Part shown: positions 34,231 to 47,400 of the stretch, piece by piece
Position numbering within the stretch: the first letter of the stretch is position 1
Layout of the letters: every line of letters begins with the position of its first letter
Origin: Lineus longissimus
Lineage: Eukaryota; Nemertea; Pilidiophora; Heteronemertea; Lineidae
Length of the DNA stretch: 64,000 nucleotides
NCBI RefSeq assembly: GCF_910592395.1
Contig: NC_088323.1
Span: forward strand, 7,624,001-7,688,000
Reading direction: 5' to 3'
Notes under the pieces: generated by a model
Told to the model about the DNA's origin: nothing
The model's database searches: none
The model's input: only the letters and a program-made list of their open reading frames with translations
Made by a program: the position numbers and the translations under genes

Positions 34231-34996
34231 AATGGGTTGATCCTATTAGTAGTAAGAGCATAAAGATTGTGTTTACTCGAAAAGTCCTCAGAGTAGATTC
34301 GGTGGTTTTGAATTTGAATTGGTACAGTAGTTTTTCTCTGTTTTTATATGTGACAGTCAACAGTCAACCGGAGTGTTCAGGAAATTACAGTACCGATGTT
34401 CTTCATGAATGCTTTGCATCATCTAATACGAAAAATAGCGCCTTCGGTTTGTTCTGCGGTTAGCTAGAAAAAAAAAGAAAATGTGCTACCCAACAACTTC
34501 TCCTTCTCTAGCGTCTTCACATTGCATGTTTCATAGTGTGCCAGTTGTACAGGCCATGTTATTTTGTCGACTGACTCATGTTTTGACGCGGAGTCTAGGC
34601 CAGCTACCGTGTACTCGTGTACTCGCTGCATCAGGAAACTGCTGCAATCTTACACAAATGTCAATCTACACTTCTCACACTTGACACAAGAATATTTTGA
34701 TAGCATGGCAAACACCAACAAGATACCTTCTCTAAGTGCATGGCCAATCTTCGCTGTAAACATGATAATTTAAATGAAGTTGTCAATTGAAATTCAATCA
34801 GGAGAAAACATTTCATTGATTCCGTGTCAAAACGTTCTAAATTTGGTACCCATCAATTGGAAAGTGCTCAGCATTATTAAGCACATCTTTTGCCTTAAAA
34901 AGGCGTCGAGCTCTGTTTACAGTAATAGAGTCAACGTCTTTGAAACCTTTTTTTCTTCATTGAAAAAATAACATTTTAGTGTCTCTCACCAGCGCT

Positions 34997-35210
34997 TTAA
35001 AGGGTCAATATAAACAGCGGCTAGCCAGGCAGGATAAAGTTACACGAAGTCGCCAATAGGGGTCTCTCACATCTCACAGTACGTCGAAATGATTCATCCT
35101 TGTATGAGGAATGTATTTAGTGCTGAATCTGACATGACCCATGGCCCTTACAGTGTCACCTGAAGATGGCCCAAGTTGCCCCTCTGTTCCTGCCTATAAT
35201 CCCCCTTTAA
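34997..35210. mobile_element. TTAA-MITE (copy c)
   Basis: Same family: TTAAAGGGTCAATATA at the left, TATAATCCCCCTTTAA at the right. It ends about 170 bp before the start codon of the PAN gene, so it may lie in its promoter or 5' UTR region. Confidence 0.8.
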
Positions 35211-35377
35211 GAGAGTGGACTATCCCAAACTGAGAAGCATTTGGAATTCGAAGCACACTAATTATCGGAGTAGTTAGCCTCCAGGTATACTTAAATGTAT
35301 TTATTTCTCATGAGCAAAATTTATTGGCTTACTGGAATTCGTATCGTCTGGTCGAGAGGACGTTTTGATAAGTCGGT

Positions 35378-35450
35378 ATGGAGACCACAGTTTTTGCGTT
35401 GGTCTCCCTCCTGTTTGTAATAAGTTTTGGCCGAAGTGTGCCTGTTTCGG
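35378..35450 (+). CDS. PAN gene exon 1: signal peptide
   Basis: ATG at 35378 opens METTVFALVSLLFVISFGRS, a classical leader. It ends in phase 1 at GTAAGT. Confidence 0.82.
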
Positions 35451-38400
35451 GTAAGTCGTAATTGTAACCAACTCTAGCAAAATTAGGCTTCTTGGTAAAA
35501 TTCTTGAAAAATAGTTATTAGTACCGGTTTATTCTACACAAAGTCATCTTTAAAATGATGTCTGAATGAGGATCTCTTGAGGATGGGCTGAGATATCGAC
35601 TTCAGAAAATATCAGTCTCTAAAGTAAAAAGTTGAGAAAACCTTGTCCGAAAATAGGTTATTTATGGATAAGCATTTAAAGGAGCAACTTATTTGCCGTA
35701 CTTCATTGCTTTATCGACCTCGAAACACCTCTAGACATACTCGTAGTTTAAATGACTAATCAAGAAAGTCATAAAATCATTTTTCAACAAAAAATGTTTT
35801 TTTCCCTTTTTCCTATTTCTCCCTTTTGCTCCCTTTTCCCTATATGCGACTTCCGCTTCCTTTTGTCAGGGTGGGCCGGTCACAATTGTTTTCTTCCGCA
35901 GAAATTAGGGGAGGATCCCGGATGATGGAACACTATGGTTCATATTATTCAATCCCGGATCATATTATTCAATGCCGGATCCTGATTCAATCCCGGATGA
36001 TGGAACACTATGATTCATATTATTCAATATCATGTTTTCGATTAACCATTTTGTAATTTGGCAGTTAAAAGAATTCAGGCAAAATAAACTGTCTATTGTC
36101 TTTTAACAATGCTAGCCACTAGCTGTTCTACTACCTGTGAAATGTTTATCAGGGAGTTTTCGCAGAGCTCTCGAAACGCCAACGCGTACGCCGATCCAAT
36201 TGTTCAAGTTCCTGATCACGATGTCGAACAATGGGGACGGGCGCTCGAGTTGGCGTTTCGAAGGATTTGCGAAAACTCACTATTGTCGACCCCAACGAAA
36301 CCGCCAAGACGGCAAAGGCAAATAACTGTAACGCCATATTTAATTGCTGTTTGCTGAGCGGTATAAACTCCTGTTATCTAATTTTAAAGTTCTTTATTAT
36401 TCGCAAGATGTTGGAAAATGTTACTCAGAATATCGCCAAAAAAATCACAACATCCGAATAGACACGACGCGTGTATGCGCATATCCGTATGGGCGCGGTA
36501 CAGACGACGACATGATAACTTAAGATGGCCTATTCGATTTCGAATTTTCTTATTCATGGTGATACATCGTACATGGTGCAGAGTATACATACGTATAACA
36601 TTGGCTAATTTCCAGCTGTTCCACCTTGCAAGTTCGACAGCTTGGATGAGTTACCGAAATCCATATTGAACACCACCCTCCCACGAGGCATCTCACAAAA
36701 TATTACGCTGCAAGCATGTGAAACCGGTTGCACATACGTCAGCAGGTACGTTTATAACCCGGTTGCACAAACGTCAGGAGGTACGTTTATAATCCGGTTG
36801 CACAAACGTCAGGAGGTACGTTTATAATCCGGTCTCACGTGCATCAGCACGTTTATAAACCGGTTATCCATTCGTCAACAGATACATTTGGATCAGTGAA
36901 TATTCCTCCCCAGCGAAGTTTACTATGAATGAATAAATAACTAAATAAGTGACGTCCCTGCGTGTTCCAGTGGTGATCAGTGGTTTTCCCGTTCCAGCTG
37001 TATTGCCGTTGTGTTTATCCCGGACGAGGAGGATGCCAGCCAAGGGAAGTGTATTCACCACATCCGTGACTGGGCTAAGGCACTCTACAAGTCAGACATT
37101 GGCAAACTGGGTGAGGATGTTCTCATTGAGCGAAAGAAGTGCCAGAAGATACCAGTACCAGCCAAGGGTAAATTATAATTTTAAATGATTACTGATTATT
37201 ACATAACACATATGTATCGGTATGTCATAAGAGAACGTTGGTTGTCAACACACTAGATTTAGATAGATATTTAATAGCATAATTTATACTAGTTCTTGGT
37301 CACTTTCCTTCACAAAGTGCCAAGGACGAAAATCCAGCTAAATTTTGTTCATGGTTTAAATTCTCTATCGTTTTCATACAAGTTTCAAGCAAGGTTAATT
37401 TAAGATCGTGAACCAGAATCGTACTAGAAACTTGTAAAGGCTGTCTACAGCGCTCAAGTCTCAGGCAGAAAACGATTTCAGTGTTGTACATGTACAGTGA
37501 AATGTTTTAGGTAGATTCAAGACGGACATTTAGATTAGCATGGTAATACTGTTTGTATGACACTATGCGAACCTGTAGGTTTTTCACGTAATCGACTATT
37601 CCACACTTCGGCACAATCGAAAATGCATGATTTTACGAATTGGTCAAATTGAGGAAACATCTACAGCATGTATTTTTGACGACGGAGGTAATTTTGCCAA
37701 TGCGTTCCCATGCTGGGCTTACTGTATTTAGTGCAATTATTACGCTTAGCGCAATGAATGGGGGAAAACCCAAAATGTGGTACCTATTTCTCTGCCTATT
37801 GAGAAACACGATGAAATGCATGTAATTGGACATAGGGCACGAGATCAACTACTTCCGCTTAGGGAGTGTTCATTATTTGGTTTAATACATTTACCCACAC
37901 ATGATGATTTACCATGGATACACGTTCGAGGACGGACCTGTAGCTCCGATATTTTCGATGTATACTAACACCACTAATCCAATAAAAAAAAACTGAAGTA
38001 CGGGTACTGTTAGGTCGACGACTTTCGCGAGTGTGAGTTTGTGTTTACCTTGGTTCCATACTCGTCGTAAGATGGCAGGGTGGTAGGTAGACTTAGTTCC
38101 CCGACCAGCCAACCGGCACCCGTCCCGAACTGTACAGTACACAGGGTGGTATATCGTACGTTAACGTAATAGTGTTGATTTTTGTCTGCATTCAGTGGTG
38201 TAAGTAGATTTTGACCTGATAAACCTGATATGTGCCATCCCCGGAATGATTGGATAGGTTTGATAGGCGATTTTCTTCCGTGAAAGACACACTTTCGTGC
38301 TCTGTTCAATCAATGTCAATGAGTTCAGTCACTCGCATGGCAGCATGTCATGCATGTCGGCGTGTGTTCCAGCCCGGCGGTACAGTGCCAGTGGGAAGAC

Positions 38401-41400
38401 GCTATACATGATCATGATGATTTACAATGTAGGCCTAGTGTAATGTGTTGCATGGTTGCATGCAAACTGGTTAGTAGCCATTGCCACTGCAATGCCACAG
38501 GCCGACCTGGTGTAGAAGTAGAAAATGTCCCCTGAAAAAAAGTGTCCGGCCCTATGTATTCTGCTAGCCTAAAGGCCCTATGCCTGGTGCGGTTACTAGC
38601 CTTGTTCCATTGTATTTTTTAGTGTCAGAAAATAATGATTGCTCCCGAGGCGTAATATTGCGCTAAATAGGCGTAATATTGCGCTAAATAGGCGTAATAT
38701 TGCGCTAAATACAGTAAGCCCCCATGCTGAAAGCCATCATGTCCTCAAACACGTGTATTGTATGGTTGTATTCTCACACTGTCCTGGCCTCCTCCTGCTT
38801 TCAGGCGTACCACATGGTTGCAAGAAGATAGAAACCATGAATCTGACGACGTGGCTAACAGGAAAACGCCACTTCAAAGCTGCAGGACCACCTAAAACTC
38901 AATCTAATATTGATGGATGCAAGGTCCAGTGTCAGTTGAATCAAAAGTGCGATCTGTTTGCAAGACTGAATTCAAGCAGGTTGTGTATCTTCCTGCATAA
39001 AACAACCGTGCAATTTTATCACAAATCGTGTAACCTACAAGGTGAGTCCCTTAATGATCGAGTAGTACAGAATACGGCATGGCGAAAAGGCGGATAATCC
39101 GCGTCCGCGCTATAATCCGCGCTATTCCATATAATGTATGTTATCATCATTATCATTGCAGATATATTTACATTTATAGGTTCTCATCATTTCCACACTA
39201 TTTTTGAAAACATTCAGCTCTACCTTATTAATTAAAATGAACGAGTTCATTGGGGACTATTTCATCCGGCGAGCGAGCAAGTTCAACGTAACTGGCTGAG
39301 TGAGAAGGCTCCGATCGAAAACCCCGGTCGAAAGCTGAGCTATTCCGTTGTCACTACTGTACTGTCCTGCAGAAAGGGCCCCCCAATTTCTTTTCTATAG
39401 AGTCCTCCAGGAGACGTCCCCTCATTCCAGGTGGCAACGCTTGGTGAAGTCCGGTTGGAGCCGTTCCACTGTCCCTAGCATCCTTAAGAAATCAAGTAGC
39501 GACAATATCAAAGACATACTATGCACTATGACATATTGCAAATCTTTTTGGCAGCATTTGGGAAAGTGCTGTCATCGCCGGCTATCATGTGAGCCGTCGA
39601 AGTCCTAGCAAACCCTAGACGAGTATTCTACCTGCATGACCTGCGAGACCGCCCCTTCCTCAATCACCGGCGAACTACTTTAAAAGTTGTTATTTATCAC
39701 GACTACACATTGGCAATTTCTGAAAATAGCGCGGATTATAGCGCGGACGCGGATTATCCGCCTTTTCGCCATGCCGTACAGAATACTACCAACCATTATG
39801 TTTTAGCTGTCGTATTCAATGCAGCCTATAGTGTGTGAGCGTGCATGCATTAGTCACGTGTACAAGTAGGCGTGCGTCATGCACTAGTCTAGTGTACACG
39901 TTGGCATGCGTCATGTACTTGTCTCGCAACTGGAAAAACTTAAGAATAGGGTTTCGATGGTCAAGTAGGCATACTCTATCCCTCAACACATTCAAATCAT
40001 TTGTAGCGTGCCTGTTAAACAAAGTCTCTCAGCTCCCGGACTAAATGTGCTGTACCACATCGACTACACATCATGCGCAGAGATTAGCAAATTGACAAAA
40101 TTTATAATCATGTCTAGATTATTGGAATAATGCTATTTATATGCTATACTCACTTCATCAGCTGATACGAAGACGTGCAAGATGACGCAAAAGAAAAATG
40201 GACTGCCCATTGCAATGTTATTAGCAAGGAAAAAAATAGGTGTGACAGTCGAACAGTGTAAAACCCAGTGCATGAAAGATACTAGGTGCGCTACAGCTGA
40301 ATGTGACATCAAGAATGGGGCAAACACTTGTAAACTTAAGGCGTCCTTCGTTTTGTTCGGAAGAAAGTGCGACGGTTAGTAAAATTATAATCTTTCAAAG
40401 TGAAAACGTTGAACCTGGGAGTTATGCGAGCTAGTTCTTGACAAGGCACAGTCATTCCTCCACCGAAGCTTCCGTGTCGTATTTACATGAGCTATAATCT
40501 TAAAATTGAACTATCGATTATCCATTTTCCAAACAATAGAACGGCGTCAATTCTTTTGAATTAAATGTTACAATGAAATAAAGGTTTTAAACTTAAAATG
40601 ACTATTATAATTTAGAATGGCAACGTGTAAACTCAAATATAGATCTAGAGGTTGTTGGAAGGGACGTACGCCCTCACATCCCATCCCCACTCAAGTTTTT
40701 GGGGGATCAACCATATTCAAAAGTCAAGACAAAAACCTATTTATTTCATCCAATAGATGGGTATCAGATGACGTCATGGCGAATTTGTAATAACCATGTA
40801 CGCGCAATCTCGTATCTCTTCAACATGGTTTTCATTAAGAAAAGGTGCGACAAACCGTCCTCCAGTTGATATTTATCTCGATGATGCTTAACCGATGATG
40901 TTTGGCTGTATTTGTGACGAGGTATCTAAGCTATATTCTAAAATATCATGCAAATCACGAGATAGGCGAGAAGAAAATCCTCGTATCCAAATGAAACCAC
41001 CATCCCTTATTGAGCGTTATATGCGCACGCGAACATACGGATAATCTTAAGTTTTCCGTAACGTCAGGATGACATCATTTTGTAAACAAAGATATCCATC
41101 GATAAAAAGCTCTGATCATCAATTATTTGACTGAAATACCAGGAAGATGCATAATTGTATGTTTGCGTGTGATGCCCATCTCCTTTACCTTTCAGTGATA
41201 AAGGGAGAAAGTTGTCAGCTGACGAAGATCGACAAACCCCTGACAAATGCTGTGACTTTTAGCAGCATTTCAATCCCAGGATTGGCGAATGTTAATGAGT
41301 TATACCAGTTCTGTAACCAACGTTGCACCAAATATTGCACCCAAGTTAAAATCATGTTGGTTGATAAAAGGGCAGTGTGCCAATTGTATACGCAACAGAA

Positions 41401-44400
41401 ATCTCTGAAGAAGACGTGCATAGGTAAGAAATGGTAATAAACATGTCAGTGATTTCTTTGGGGGTGGGGGAGGGAGTTTCGTACGCATTGCCCCTTTTGA
41501 GCTTGAACAATTGCTTTTCGTAGTTGAGTTTTTGTTGTACAAGGTGTTAAAGAGACAACTTGTGCATGATATATGTTGGTTTTTCATACAAAAATGGCTT
41601 CCAGCAGGACCGTGCATTTTGCTGTCCATCAAATTATGCAAACTTATGTTGCCGTTGAAGGAGTTCAGACGGACTCTTTTTGAGGAGTCTAAATCCGGAC
41701 TCAGATGGTCGGAAGTGAGTCTGAATAAAGACACGTCCAGAACTGATCTATCACAAATAGGCAGGGTTCCGGAAATTTCTTACAGCGTTTGCCTAGATTT
41801 GCACATCCGGAGATCGGGGACAACTTGGGCATGAGATGTGTTGGTTTTTCATACAAAAAATAGCTCCAAGCAGGACCGTGACTTCTCCAAATTGGATAAA
41901 GCAATATTAATGTTTTATCTTTGTAAAGCACCCTGATTAGGGCGCTATATAAATTTTGTAGAATGATAATAATAACAATAATAATAATACTGCAAGAAAT
42001 AATGCACGACAATGGAGTGTAACCATAGGCCTAAATAAAATTCTCAAGCCATGTCCAAAACTGCCTAAAAACTGGTGAAAATCATTTTTTTGCGCCCAAG
42101 TTGTCCCTTAAACAATCTGCCAACTGGAATTACTGACTTAGTCATTATTTCATTGCGGTGAACCTCGTCAATTAGAGGTTTCGAAAGTTGCAGATAACGT
42201 TAACCTCTCTCCCGCACTGGTTTGACGAAACGCCTAATTTTCAAAAACGCGCTGTGCATGCTGTACACTACTTTCTTTTCATTCACCTGGAAAATTATTC
42301 ATCTACAGTCACTGAGTTAAATTTTGTTCATCATCATCAGCAATAGTTGGTTTTCTCCATGCAGGCACAACATGCTCCATGGCTGAAGTGGAAACACTAA
42401 AAGCTCAAATACCGAAAGATTCCGTTTACCACCAAGTCAACACGCGGCCAGTGGAATTTCAAGGCGTGAATTGCAGCAGTCTGTGCCTGAACTCATATCA
42501 GTGTATTGGAGTTGTCATAAGACCAGGACCGGTTCCCACGAAGAGAAGAAATAAAGTTCAAAACGTGGTAATGCCGTTGTGTCAAATTCACTTCCGTATG
42601 GAGTTCAAGCTCAAGACCTGCTCAAATGGTGAGTGGTTCGACGCTGATTTCCTACTTAGAGTTTGTCCAATGGAGACAATGCACTACATCTATCCTCTGA
42701 TTGTGCATATTACCACAGCTCATGGTACCCGTTGTACCGAGTGATAACAACAACATTGCCAGATTGAAAGGGTTTATGATATTTCGTGTTTAAAAGTACA
42801 GTGGTAATGAAAACTAGTATTCAACCATGACTGTGTGTGTAATGAGCACCGGAAAAATCTGGCTTGGTATATTAAAGTGGATCTTCCAGACAGTGTTTGA
42901 GTACAAACGCAAGCGAAATTGGATGCGTCCATGGCCCTGACTTATAATGCGTAACCAAAGATGGCCGCCTGATCGCAATATTGTATATCAGATTAGGCTC
43001 AAAGTCAATAAGGCGCCTCTCCGACCCCTGCCCATCCACCAGTTGACTCGTACTGCAATTACAGTCCCGATTGTTAACCATATTTGGTATATGACAGAGT
43101 CACAATCAACAGGCCCATACCAAAATACGTCACATCTTGCAATGGGCATATAAAAACGCCCTGGGTCGGTGTAAAGACGTTCATAAGTGAACTTTCCCAA
43201 TTCTGATTTTTTTCCCTTTCAGGAAAGTGTGTTATGTTGCCACTTAAGAATGGAACGAAGATAACGAACGCATTTGAAAATGTTTGGAGGACCCCCACAA
43301 AATGTGCCGAGCTGTGTCTGACTTTGAAGTACTGCACTGCTATCGCCTTCACGAAGATCATCAGTCAGTGCAGCATCTTCGGGAAAAGTTCCCTAGAGTT
43401 TGACGATGCTTATCAAAAGAAGTGCTCGCATACAGGTAAAAACATGAATACATCATTTCCCTGCTCTCTCAAAAACTACACTGAGCATAATTATATCAGT
43501 TCGCGTTCGGCAATGAAGGATCTAAAACTACTTTTAAACAGACTGTTTTGACCTGACTCCATCCTTGAGAATCAACTAGCTACCAGATTCAACTTATCTG
43601 ATTTAATGAGTAACAATTTTAAAGGTCATAGTCTGGTGTCTATTCCCGCGCAAACAATATCGTTATCTCCGCCTAAATATCACCCTTTTGAATCAGCTGC
43701 AACCTCTTCGTGCATTTCCCGCCTCTACCAAAAATGGCTAACCACCTCTCCGAGCAAATCCAGCCTCGGTCTGTCAACAAATTCCTCCAATGAACCGCTT
43801 ATCCAGCTTCAAGCTTCATCACATCCTGACATAACCAGTGATTTTTAGTATAATCCGCCTCTCGATATTTCATATTCTGCATACGAGGTAGGAGTATCAA
43901 ACACCTGATCTCAGGATGGCGTCATCACTGTGGCGAGGCCATGCCAGGACACCCACGGAGCCATGATCAGGCTTGTTGACCACTGGCTTTTGCGATTCAG
44001 CTGTTCAACAGTTGAAATGTATTCGTAGATTTCTCCCATACGCACAACTCAAACGCTGGAATCAAAAATGCAACATCGGTTTGAAAACCTAAACATAGCT
44101 CCTTGGCGGTCGTGTCATAGCCTCGTCACAATGACAAAGCTATCAGTTTGATGTACAGTCCATACGAGGCCCTTGTTTAGAGGTGGTATTCAGTTTATTG
44201 CCGGGTTTATTCGAAGTGGTGGTTGGCCATCACTGGGAGAGGTGAAGTTTCACTTGATTCCAAAGGGTGATTATGGGCCGTCCGCCGGCAGTTCAGAACT
44301 ACCTGTAGCCATGGGTGTAAGGTTTGTGGCAGGTAATCGTGGTGGTCAAGTCCTTGTCATTTATGGATACAGTACCACGAACATCGATACGCCAATGAAA

Positions 44401-47400
44401 CTATTCACTGGCGGTGCTGGAGAAAGGAATGCTACGCGCGTTCTCGAACGAACAGATTCAATGAAGACATGGAAGATGCAAACAGTCGGGTACTTTTCCA
44501 TGAGGAACATGACCATGAGGCTGATGACAAAATGCTTGATCGAGCTGCATCGAGGGAAACCATATACTGAGCATAGTCTTATTCTTTCAGGACCCTGGCT
44601 TAAATTGGTCAATGAAAACTATACGATGTATACCCTCTCTTAAAATTATATTGGGAACATACCGGGGAATATAGGTACCGAGGAACATAGGGACCTATTG
44701 GGGGAATACAGGTACCGGGGAACATGTGGACGCTATACAACAACGGGTTTTAATACTCCAATGTTCCGTTGGTCCTCCTTTGAGTAGTTTTCCTTCACGG
44801 CGTTTCTGGCAGTCTACACTGTGCGTTGCTAAGTGTCTAATGCAAGTATCAATTCGTTTCTTGTACCCCCCCCCCCCTCCTCAAGGGTAGTTAAGCTATC
44901 ACCACTAATCTTTGCCGATGCTTGAGTAGTATTTATTTTTCCTTTAGTGAAAATTTGGCGAAGCTGGAAAGAATAAGGATGCTAATGTGTCGATGTCTTG
45001 TCGAACATACAGCCTTACCCAGTAAAATTAGTTTGGTTACTTAATATGACGGTGATAACTGATATATTGTTGATGGAGATGTCTTGACGAAAGAAAAAGT
45101 AGCATTGGTGAAAAAAGGGTGATGCTTGAGCCTAAAGATGTCGTTATAGGGTGATAAGGTGTCGTACCCTTGAGGAGGGGGGGGGGGGGTACAAGACACG
45201 AATTGATACTTGCATAAATGATCCGTCGTCACAGGAAGGTACTCGATATAATGCGTCGACGCCGTCGACGCTATTAGCTAGTTTTTGGCGCGTCTACCGT
45301 TGCATATAAATGCACTGGTCGGCCTACATGTGGAATAGGCCTTAAGCGCCCCTCAACCGGTTGGACAGCTTGGACACAGTATGATTTGTATCGAGAATTC
45401 AGGGCAAGCGTTTGATTTACTAATTCCTTTTTTCAGGGACGTGCTCAATGGCGAAGGTGCCCCATTTGAGGCTGCTCTACGGGCTCGTGGCGCTGCTGAA
45501 GAATCCCCAGTTGGCCAAGCTCATTCTGGCACAGCCCGTGGTAATATGCGTCATTATATAATTTGTATATTGTTATAAAATAAAATAATAATATATGATA
45601 TTTATAGACTTATAGGAACCATATTATCACCATTAGAATTATAGCCTTTTATTTCTTCTGGCGGAGGCTACCGAGGCAGTGCCGCTGGTAGACTAATACG
45701 AAGTGCGAGGTGCCTATTGCGAAAATGATTGGTTGACGAAACAATGGCCTGATTGGTTGGCTAGCTTTGTGACGTCAAACTATTTTTACACCGAGGGGTT
45801 TTCCTGTTTTTCATCATTGCGTTTGGGCTGGAATTCCTGGCTTTTTTCGAGGTAGCACATAGGCTCGATGTACAGCGCAGCGGATCGAGGCTATATAATC
45901 GGCTGTGCCGCTGGAAGTTCGGTATCTGTGAACGGCGCGTGGAATAATATTGTTACGAAAAAGCCTCAATACTATTCAGCCTTATTCTTCGATTATGAAC
46001 TTTCCACAGCTGGTGAAGCCAAACGCGCTGTCAAAGTGTATTGTTGGATGTCGGAATAATCGCCAGTGCTCCATCCTCTTCCTCAAATTCTCACTTGAAA
46101 AGAACATGATTAGATGTGACTTCCTGATGAAGGCGCCCTATTTGTTTGGAGAGAAGAAATGCCGATCGACTCCATGGGCTGCAAAACGTAAGTAATGCAA
46201 AGGTTTGACAGGCCTAGCCCTCTGCTGTTTTGTGTAGCGGGAGCCACTATTAGCATATTGTTCGAGATGAGAGAAGGTGAATCAATCTCTCAGTAATGCC
46301 TCCTGTACACTGAAGCATTAGAGACACTAGAGTATAGTGTGTGGGTTTTTCCTTCTTCATTATTTAGGGTAAAACCACCGATTTGCAGTAAAGGTGCTTC
46401 GTGATAGTTTGCTAACATCCTAATTTATTCTAAGTGAATTTCTTTCTCTCAAATTTGTGTTGAGAAATACTTTGGAAGTCACCACTGTCCACTACTCTAT
46501 TTAAATTTCTCTCTAATTAAGCTTAAATCTTGAGACTATAATGTCAAAGGGTACTTTATTTACCAGGTCCTGCTGAGGTCGATAATTCGTGTCAAACGTG
46601 CAGCTCTAGGGCTTGAAAAAAATTATGTACCATTCAAAGAATTCAATTGGAATCTTTAAGCAAGTTTAAATCAAATACCGGATGTTGTACATGCAGGGCC
46701 CAACGCGCCGCGTAGCGGCAAAAAAGCGAAGCTGGCGAAACATTTATAACGGGTCACCGTCACTTATTATTGGACTTATAGCCCATTTACGGGGTTACAA
46801 CTATTTTGCTTTATAGTGTCACCAGGAAAGAAAAGCATGCGACCTAACGCCGATCTATTTGTATAAAGTGATAATTGGAAGGTATATAGTAGGAAATATC
46901 AATAAAATAATCATTCCATGTCGTCTTTTGAGGGCATTTTTGATTGTAAAAAATATATGTGTACGTCACCGGAGTCTCTGCAATGATAATTTAATCACAG
47001 CAGTCTCGCGCAAGTAGAAGTTCTTTACCTATTAGTTCTTCATTTATTAGTCTCAATGTCTGGCGCAAAGCCAGACGTTTTCCATTACGATTTCACTACG
47101 ATGTTTGACAAGAAGGAGCAGTGCGCGACATATGCTAATGAGCAGACTTCCCTCGCTTGAGTTTCGGAAGAATGTTCCATATCGCGCTAAGCTGACCACT
47201 GCTGACCATGACAGGCGTGCATTGGACTGGTACAGGTTGGAACTGAACATTGAATATGCTGGTGGTGACGCTTTCTGATGAGAAGTTGGTCGTGACTGAT
47301 GCAGTATCCTTGGACTTGTCCACAGCATCGTTCAATCATTGCTCTCTGAGCTGCCTTGATTCTGTACTTACCCAAATACTGAGACCAAATGCCTGTTGAC

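Larger units (their letters stand above)
22823..34846. repeat. Tandem duplication, copy 2
   Basis: Begins immediately after copy 1 with no spacer and ends at the same motif (CGTTCTAAATTTGG), beyond which the sequence departs from copy 1. It is longer mainly because of a 2.2-kb LINE and a 1.6-kb segment missing from copy 1. By eye the aligned parts look well above 90% identical. Confidence 0.9.

Noticed and set aside
36724-36863. CRISPR-like spacing of short repeats
   Set aside because: Units are directly adjacent without unique spacers, and the context is eukaryotic; it is a minisatellite.
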